From NCBI GenBank assembly GCA_032622095.1, contig CP136061.1, positions 218,830,373-218,894,372 of the forward strand: a stretch of 64,000 nt of DNA. The letters run 5' to 3'. This DNA comes from Siphonodentalium dalli (lineage: Eukaryota > Mollusca > Scaphopoda > Gadilida > Siphonodentaliidae). This document shows positions 58,830-64,000 of the stretch, one piece after another; position 1 is the stretch's first letter, and each line of letters begins with the position of its first letter. The notes beneath the pieces are model-generated. The model had not been told where the DNA came from. It made no database searches and was given only the letters and a program-made list of their open reading frames with translations. The translations under genes and the position numbers were made by a program.

Positions 58830-58877
58830 TTGACTTTTTTTTCTCATTTACAGCAAGAACCAAATCCTCAACCAAAA

Positions 58878-58910
58878 ATGGCCCTAAGCGACGCAGATGT
58901 GCAAAAACAG
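58878..58910 (+). CDS. ATP6V1E: V-type H+-ATPase subunit E, first coding exon (partial gene)
   Basis: ATG with good context (CCAAAAATGG) encodes MALSDADVQKQ and is followed by GTTGGT, a usable donor in phase 0. These 11 residues equal the N-terminus of animal V-ATPase subunit E, a peripheral stalk protein linking the V1 and V0 sectors of the proton pump. The next expected coding sequence (beginning IKHMMAF) was not found in the remaining 5 kb, so the rest of the gene is presumably beyond the window or behind a rearrangement. A pyrimidine tract ending in TTTACAG sits 25 bases before the ATG, so the 5'UTR may itself be spliced. The gene stands head to head with BCL2L13. Confidence 0.75.
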
Positions 58911-59102
58911 GTTGGTGCTATTGTGGGTCACGCAGGGTTCATGTTTAGTTCGATAACAATAACCACGGTATTTTATCCTATTTAATTTCTTGAGCTAAAT
59001 ATTTGTACCACTGCCACTGGCATTCCCACCTCGTCATCGGGCACTTGCCTAGACCCAGTTGAGTCACATACATGATATACACATGTATGAGACTCAGATC
59101 TC

Positions 59103-59746
59103 GTCAGTAGTGGCCAAATCTGATGCTCATACCTTTTCTAATTACAGGCGACAAAGGACTCCTGGTCGCAGATTCTGCTTGGTTCTCTTATTATGGTGAC
59201 AATAAAGACAAGATTCCACCAAAAGTTCCGAAATCCGCGCCTTCATGAGCTAAAATAAAGACTTTTGTCATTTGTGCAAAAGAAATTGTTGTCTGTCTGT
59301 TTACGGAAGCGATATTTCACCACATGTTAATGCTGTTTGTCATGCGCAGTTCAATGTTTCATGATGGTCAATAAAACGTGTACTCCACCCCGAAGACGAC
59401 TGTTGGAAATGTGTACTTGGAAGATATTATGGAAAAACTAAATTCTTTTGCTAAATGTTATGCTACTATGCCAATTTATTACATATGTAATAAAAATATT
59501 ACCGAAAAATTATCAACATATACTTTTTAATAGAATTGTTGCTTCGAAAATATACTATTTAAAACGTGTACTCCAAGCCAGAATGAGAAAAAGTGTAGCC
59601 GAGTTAGATCATGCTTTATTACCCACTTCTACAAAATGTTGTATTATACTTTCAACAAGTTGTAGAAATATATTGGTGATATGAAGTAATTATTTTATTC
59701 AGTGAAACATAATCAGTTCTCACATTTGTCATGGTGTCAAAAAATG
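59103..59746 (+). repeat. Left arm of a ~645-bp near-identical inverted duplication
   Basis: From GTCAGTAGTGGCC to GGTGTCAAAAAATG it is the reverse complement of 60579-61227. All the stretches I compared base by base are identical, including a 78-codon frame; only small indels occur near the inner edge. Confidence 0.95.
59148..59258 (+). CDS. Candidate small terminal exon, left copy
   Basis: After TTTTCTAATTACAG the phase-0 frame reads ATKDSWSQILLGSLIMVTIK and on to HELK then TAA, with AATAAA overlapping the stop. It has a short hydrophobic segment and a basic tail like small membrane proteins, but I do not recognise it. Joined to the V-ATPase E exon upstream by the 237-base intron 58911-59147 it would give a 47-residue chimera. 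A second frame after the same acceptor is also open, so the coding status is uncertain. Confidence 0.25.
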   Translation, partial: ATKDSWSQILLGSLIMVTIKTRFHQKFRNPRLHELK

Positions 59747-60578
59747 ACATACTCCGGCCCTGACGCCGACTCGGGGAAATTGTGTGTATACCGGTACCGA
59801 TACTCGGAAGATATATGGTATAATTGCATCACTATACGGTATATATACTTATATCATTGTTAACTTCATTAAAAGTTGAACAAAACAATCATTCTCCTAT
59901 TATAATAAAGTGTACATCGAAATAGCATTAAAAAGTGTAGGCCTACTGCCCTACTCCGGATCCGACTCATACATTTGGCCAATATCGGGGTTTTTTTTTT
60001 CATTCAGTGTCTATTTGTTCAGTTTAATTACGGTACCTACTCTCGTCCTGTATCTGGGATTGGGATAAGCAGACTTCATGGTAGCCGTTTTGTTATAGTT
60101 TTCTTTGTCCTGGTTTTCCCCCTGCACTAACAGCTACAAACTTGCACCATCATCTGGTCGTCCGTTGTTCGCACAGTAGTGAAACAAACGCTATTTATTT
60201 ATACCATATCAGGAATAGACTCACACGGAATGCTCTTTTCCAAAAGCAAATATTTTTAGGTGTAACATGTTTTCATATTAGCGAAACAAACGCTAATTAT
60301 AATAACCTATTTAGTGACACTTTAGTGATAATATATCGCCATTTTATTGTTCATAAATAGGCCTAACAAGTTTTGAGACTTTTTTTTACCATACAGTTTC
60401 AAGACTGGTTTATAGCATTAGTCTGTTGCAGTAAATCGATTCTGATAACTAAAGCTTATTTTGAACAAATGTTGTTATTGTATATATATACGCAATAGGC
60501 ACACGAAAGCAAACCTTATGGGTGTTAGAATACAAACACAGTTCGCGCAGCTATCAATGCGCGACGATGTGATTATGG
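59747..60578. other. Loop of the inverted duplication
   Basis: The left part (about 59747-59830) is a diverged repeat of arm sequence near 59375-59440 (ACTCC...CGAC...GGAAAT-GTGT...GGAAGATAT). No gene is seen in the loop. Confidence 0.45.
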
Positions 60579-61227
60579 CATTTTTTTGACACCATGCATG
60601 ACAAATGTGAGAACTGATTATGTTTCACTGAATAAAATAATTACTTCATATCACCAATATATTTCTACAACTTGTTGAAAGTATAATACAACATTTTGTA
60701 GAAGTGGGTAATAAAGCATGATCTAACTCGGCTACACTTTTTCTCATTCTGGCTTGGAGTACACGTTTTAAATAGTATATTTTCGAAGCAACAATTCTAT
60801 TAAAAAGTATATGTTGATAATTTTTCGGTAATATTTTTATTACATATGTAATAAATTGGCATAGTAGCATAACATTTAGCAAAAGAATTTAGTTTTTCCA
60901 TAATATCTTCCAAGTACACATTTCCAACAGTCGTCTTCGGGGTGGAGTACACGTTTTATTGACCATCATGAAACATTGAACTGCGCATGACAAACAGCAT
61001 TAACATGTGGTGAAATATCGCTTCCGTAAACAGACAGACAACAATTTCTTTTGCACAAATGACAAAAGTCTTTATTTTAGCTCATGAAGGCGCGGATTTC
61101 GGAACTTTTGGTGGAATCTTGTCTTTATTGTCACCATAATAAGAGAACCAAGCAGAATCTGCGACCAGGAGTCCTTTGTCGCCTGTAATTAGAAAAGGTA
61201 TGAGCATCAGATTTGGCCACTACTGAC
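60579..61227 (-). repeat. Right arm of the ~645-bp inverted duplication
   Basis: Reverse complement of 59103-59746. Outside the arms the flanking sequences do not match beyond a few bases, and the V-ATPase exon is not duplicated. Confidence 0.95.
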
Positions 61228-62184
61228 CCAATCTGAAGCTCTAAAGAGTGTAAATCTTTAGAGCTTCCCTGGAGCTAGCACTTGCCCACTCCCACTGCCC
61301 TGGTCCCAGTCCTTCCACAAAGAAAACAACATAGCGAGAGCCCGTATTGATGGGATGAATACAATCTATGTGTGACTTTCATGCTGCTGATAGGTTGATG
61401 ACTGGAATGTCATACACATCAAACTCACTCGTACGAGTCGTAGTAGTACGGTAGTACCATATTAATATAAAATAAATCCCAAAAAGGTCTCATTAATATA
61501 CCAATAACTTCATTTTGGAGGGCGTTATGGTTTATTAACGGCCCTCCAGAAATGATTAACAGCCCGAGGTGTTCATTAAAGGCCCGAGACGAAGTCGAGT
61601 GCCTTTAATGGCCCGTGGGCTGTTAATCATTTCTGGAGGGCCGTTAATAAACCTGGAAACGGGCCAGCTCGCCCCAGGGCCCAGTCGACCTGGGCCAGCT
61701 CGCCCCGAGCCAGCTCGCCCCGAGCCAGCTCGCCCCGAGCCAACTCGCCCGGCCAACTCGGTCCAAGGGATAATGTCTTATTTAAGTTGTTTTCTTTGGT
61801 GTCGTTTTGCTTGCTTTCTCTCTCCCTCTAAAGGGTTGTCGGGAGATAGATTGGATAGTTTGGTAGTAGTGATAATTATTTATTTCGCTGATAACAGAGC
61901 TGTTTCAAAATCAAGCACATTGGTCACAGCAGGATGGTCTAGTCTGGCCACGACTTCTCTTAACACTTTGACATAGTCGGAACGCGTACGTCTTGACATG
62001 AAGACGAACACAAGAGGAAACTGCTTTTACCATCCTTCTGAACAAAAGCATGGATCGAAAGAAGCTGACTTGATCTACTACTGAAAGGGGCTCCAAGAAT
62101 ATATATTTATATAATATATTGTTATTTATATAGTTATATATTTATAAGCTCATAATAAAATGTTGGACTCCTTACCTTGGTCAT
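61072..62184 (-). CDS. Candidate 39-aa small protein on the minus strand, two exons
   Basis: ATGACCAAG at 62184-62176 is followed by a strong donor (GTAAGG). It joins in phase 0 to the arm exon at 61182-61072, after TTCTAATTACAG. The product MTKATKDSWSQILLGSLIMV continues to HELK. It has one possible membrane segment and a basic tail. It resembles no family I know, and the first exon has only three codons, so confidence is low. If real, this would be the parent of the copy at 59148. Confidence 0.22.
61228..61528. other. Intergenic DNA
   Basis: A small stem CTCTAAAGAGTG...CTTTAGAGC lies at about 61239-61264. No gene is seen. Confidence 0.4.
61529..61653. repeat. Hairpin element, 125 bp
   Basis: GGTTTATTAACGGCCCTCCA...GATTAACAGCCC pairs with GGGCTGTTAATC...GGAGGGCCGTTAATAAACC. 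A second internal stem is TTAAAGGC...GCCTTTAA around a loop with ACGAAGTCGAG. Confidence 0.92.
61660..61770. repeat. GGGCCAGCTCGCCCC word array
   Basis: The 15-base word or a close variant occurs six times, three of them in a row at about 15-base spacing. Frames rich in PARPE or GSGRA read from it are artefacts. The same word returns at 62625-62711. Confidence 0.88.
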
Positions 62185-62624
62185 GATGTCAGATAATAAT
62201 TGCACTGCTTATATACTGTATGTGGTCGACATATGAAAGTGATTATCTATCACATTCTGAAGCCATTTCTCACCCTCTGAAGCGTGAGGTGCACATGATT
62301 AGTCGACTGGTTACTGTGTAAACAACCTGCTTCTATAGTTTTTATAGGATATGAATGGGGACAATAATGGCTTCTAAGGGTTTCCCCACACTGCAGAGAT
62401 AGTGAAATTAACTCAGAGAATAAGAGAAACTTTAATATCCAGAATAACAGTTCATTGTTGTTATTTATGAATTCGCCGGTTCGTCGTTCAAACAAACGTG
62501 CCTAAAGTAATCTAAATGTCAAAATTGATGGACATAAATCTGAAATATATCATAATCTGAACTTAAGAAATTAATATATTAATATATATTAACTTATTTA
62601 CAACTTTAATACAAATGTAATACC
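61771..62624. other. Intergenic DNA
   Basis: Contains the three-codon candidate exon at 62176-62184 described above. Otherwise AT-rich with TA runs near 62100-62150 and 62572-62592. Confidence 0.4.
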
Positions 62625-62711
62625 CGGGCCAACTCGCCCCTGAAAGCTGGGCCAGCTCGCCCCAAAAACTGCCTGGGGCGAGTGGGCCCTGGGGCGAGTG
62701 GGCCCAGATCC
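62625..62711. repeat. GGGCCARCTCGCCCC words in inverted arrangement
   Basis: Two forward words (from about 62627 and 62650) and two reverse words GGGGCGAGTGGGCCC (about 62674-62702) form a GC-rich stem about 960 bases from the array at 61660. The sequence between the two clusters is AT-rich. Confidence 0.85.
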
Positions 62712-64000
62712 AATAAACCTAACGCCCGACAAAATCAAGTTATTACTATTATTACCACTCTGAAATGAAACCCAACTAGAACATAGATGAGTGAGTAAGC
62801 AGCAATATGTCAACTGAAATAATAACTATTTTAATAATTGGCAAAAGAGAGGCCAGTTCATCAGGAGAAATTTGGAAGAAATCACATTGCTTATTCCTGT
62901 TTGCAAGCCATTCTGAGAATTTTTCTCACTCCCCACTGGGTTGATTTTGTTGTCGATGCTGGTTTTGAACTGTTTTCAAGAGAATTTAACTGTAAGGACT
63001 CATTTGATTGAGATATTTTTTCGAACGATCAAACAAGGGACATATCCAGGCCGTTTTTCATATCGTTTACCGGTTTGGGCGCCCAAAAAAAATATATTAC
63101 CAAAAATTGATATTGATATAAGACATGTAAGTTTACAAAAATATTTAACTTAAGTTTAACAGTTGGAATAATACTGTAAAGTGTGTTTGGCTTTATCTAG
63201 CTTTCATCTGTGAAAACTTCAAATAGTTTGAGTTAACCCTTCAGACTTCAGTATTTCAATCAAATTCAAGTGAAATTACACAATATAGTACAGGAACAGT
63301 GACAATTTGATCAAGTAAACCTGGTTATCATGTGAGATCTCATAATACCAAATGAATAATTAACATAGAGATTAGTGCTACTAGTAATTACTACATGTAA
63401 CTTAATAGACATACCGGTATTATTTCTGTACTACTAGTAAATTATGAATGTGTCTCTCACTTGAATTTTAGAAAATAGCCTATCATATGAATTACAGTGA
63501 TAAAGGTCTCATTTCAAGCAGGATAAGCATAATCCATTGAACAAAAAGATATCTGACAATAACTTATAAGCATTTCCAATCCATACATATATAAAAAAAA
63601 ATCCAAAGTTATGCTTCAGACAGGGACCAGCCAGGGGTCAAATTTTAGGGAGAAGTGACTTCTCCCTCTAGAGATTTTAGGGAGAATTCGGGGGAGAAGT
63701 GGGGACACTCAAAGTCTCAATTATCAATTATATTACCGGATTGTTTTCTTTTTTGGGGGTTAAAACTATGCTGTTTTGTCAATGAATTTGAATGAATAAT
63801 AATTATTAATTATAAACAAACATATATTGATAATCAAAAAGTTATCCTCTTAATATGTGAATGTACTTAGTAAATAATTTGTAATAGTAAACACAAAATT
63901 ATTGATTATAGCAAAATACGTATTGATCCTATATTATGATCATTTACACCACCAAATAAACTCTCAGCTTAATCCACCAGCAATACAACAGGCTTCAGTA
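62712..64000. other. AT-rich intergenic or intronic DNA
   Basis: No coding exon is recognised, in particular none matching V-ATPase subunit E. AGGGAGAAGTGACTTCTCCCT at 63647-63667 is a perfect 21-base palindrome. Confidence 0.5.

Noticed and set aside
59448-60882. Identical 78-codon frames at 59448-59684 (+) and 60646-60882 (-)
   Set aside because: They are identical because they lie in the inverted arms; composition is AT-driven, there is no splice signal, and no motif is recognised. Kept only as evidence for arm identity.
61556-61976. Frames with PARPEPARPEP and GSGRAGSGRAG repeats
   Set aside because: By-product of the GGGCCAGCTCGCCCC word array and the adjacent hairpin.

Overview
The window is nuclear DNA of an animal: genes are split by GT-AG introns, spacing is wide, and most of the sequence is short inverted-repeat transposons and old tandem repeats. 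The repeat style (Helentron-like ends, many TA-flanked MITEs, diverged 150-190 bp tandem monomers) and the gene content fit a lophotrochozoan, most likely a mollusc. That assignment is inference. There is no sign of bacterial operons, phage, CRISPR or virus.

Layout. Positions 1-9.9 kb hold no gene I can support. They carry MITEs, a 34-bp tandem, and a Helentron-like element with a 122-bp tandem core. A 388-aa orphan protein gene lies at 10.0-11.2 kb (+). From 11.6 to 17.8 kb there are three nested or symmetrical inverted-repeat structures around a long (CT)n tract. An inverted-repeat element at 19.65-20.49 kb abuts the 3' end of a second, 228-aa orphan gene at 20.5-21.2 kb (-). The two orphan proteins share two sequence modules and look like distant relatives. 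From 22 to 44 kb there is only repeat-rich intergenic DNA: a LINE relic, a 2.65-kb TIR transposon with an intact 7-bp target duplication, MITEs, a GC-rich serial-hairpin element at 33.8-34.2 kb, and diverged satellite clusters.

The best-supported locus is at 45.9-58.9 kb. Four coding exons on the minus strand encode a Bcl-2 family tail-anchored protein that I identify as BCL2L13 (Bcl-rambo). At 58,878 on the plus strand begins the first coding exon of V-ATPase subunit E (ATP6V1E). The two genes stand head to head, as BCL2L13 and ATP6V1E1 do on human chromosome 22q11.21, so this looks like a very old conserved gene pair. Just upstream of the V-ATPase start are a CRE and ETS-type sites typical of bidirectional promoters. 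BCL2L13 also carries a broken partial copy of its BH2 exon flanked by an 18-bp inverted repeat, and a hairpin MITE next to a splice donor.

Between the two genes lie 5S-rRNA-derived repeats and a tRNA-like SINE duplicated in direct orientation. Beyond the V-ATPase exon is a ~645-bp inverted duplication with near-identical arms, each carrying the same small candidate exon, followed by GC-rich word-palindrome repeats. The rest of the V-ATPase E gene is not in the window.
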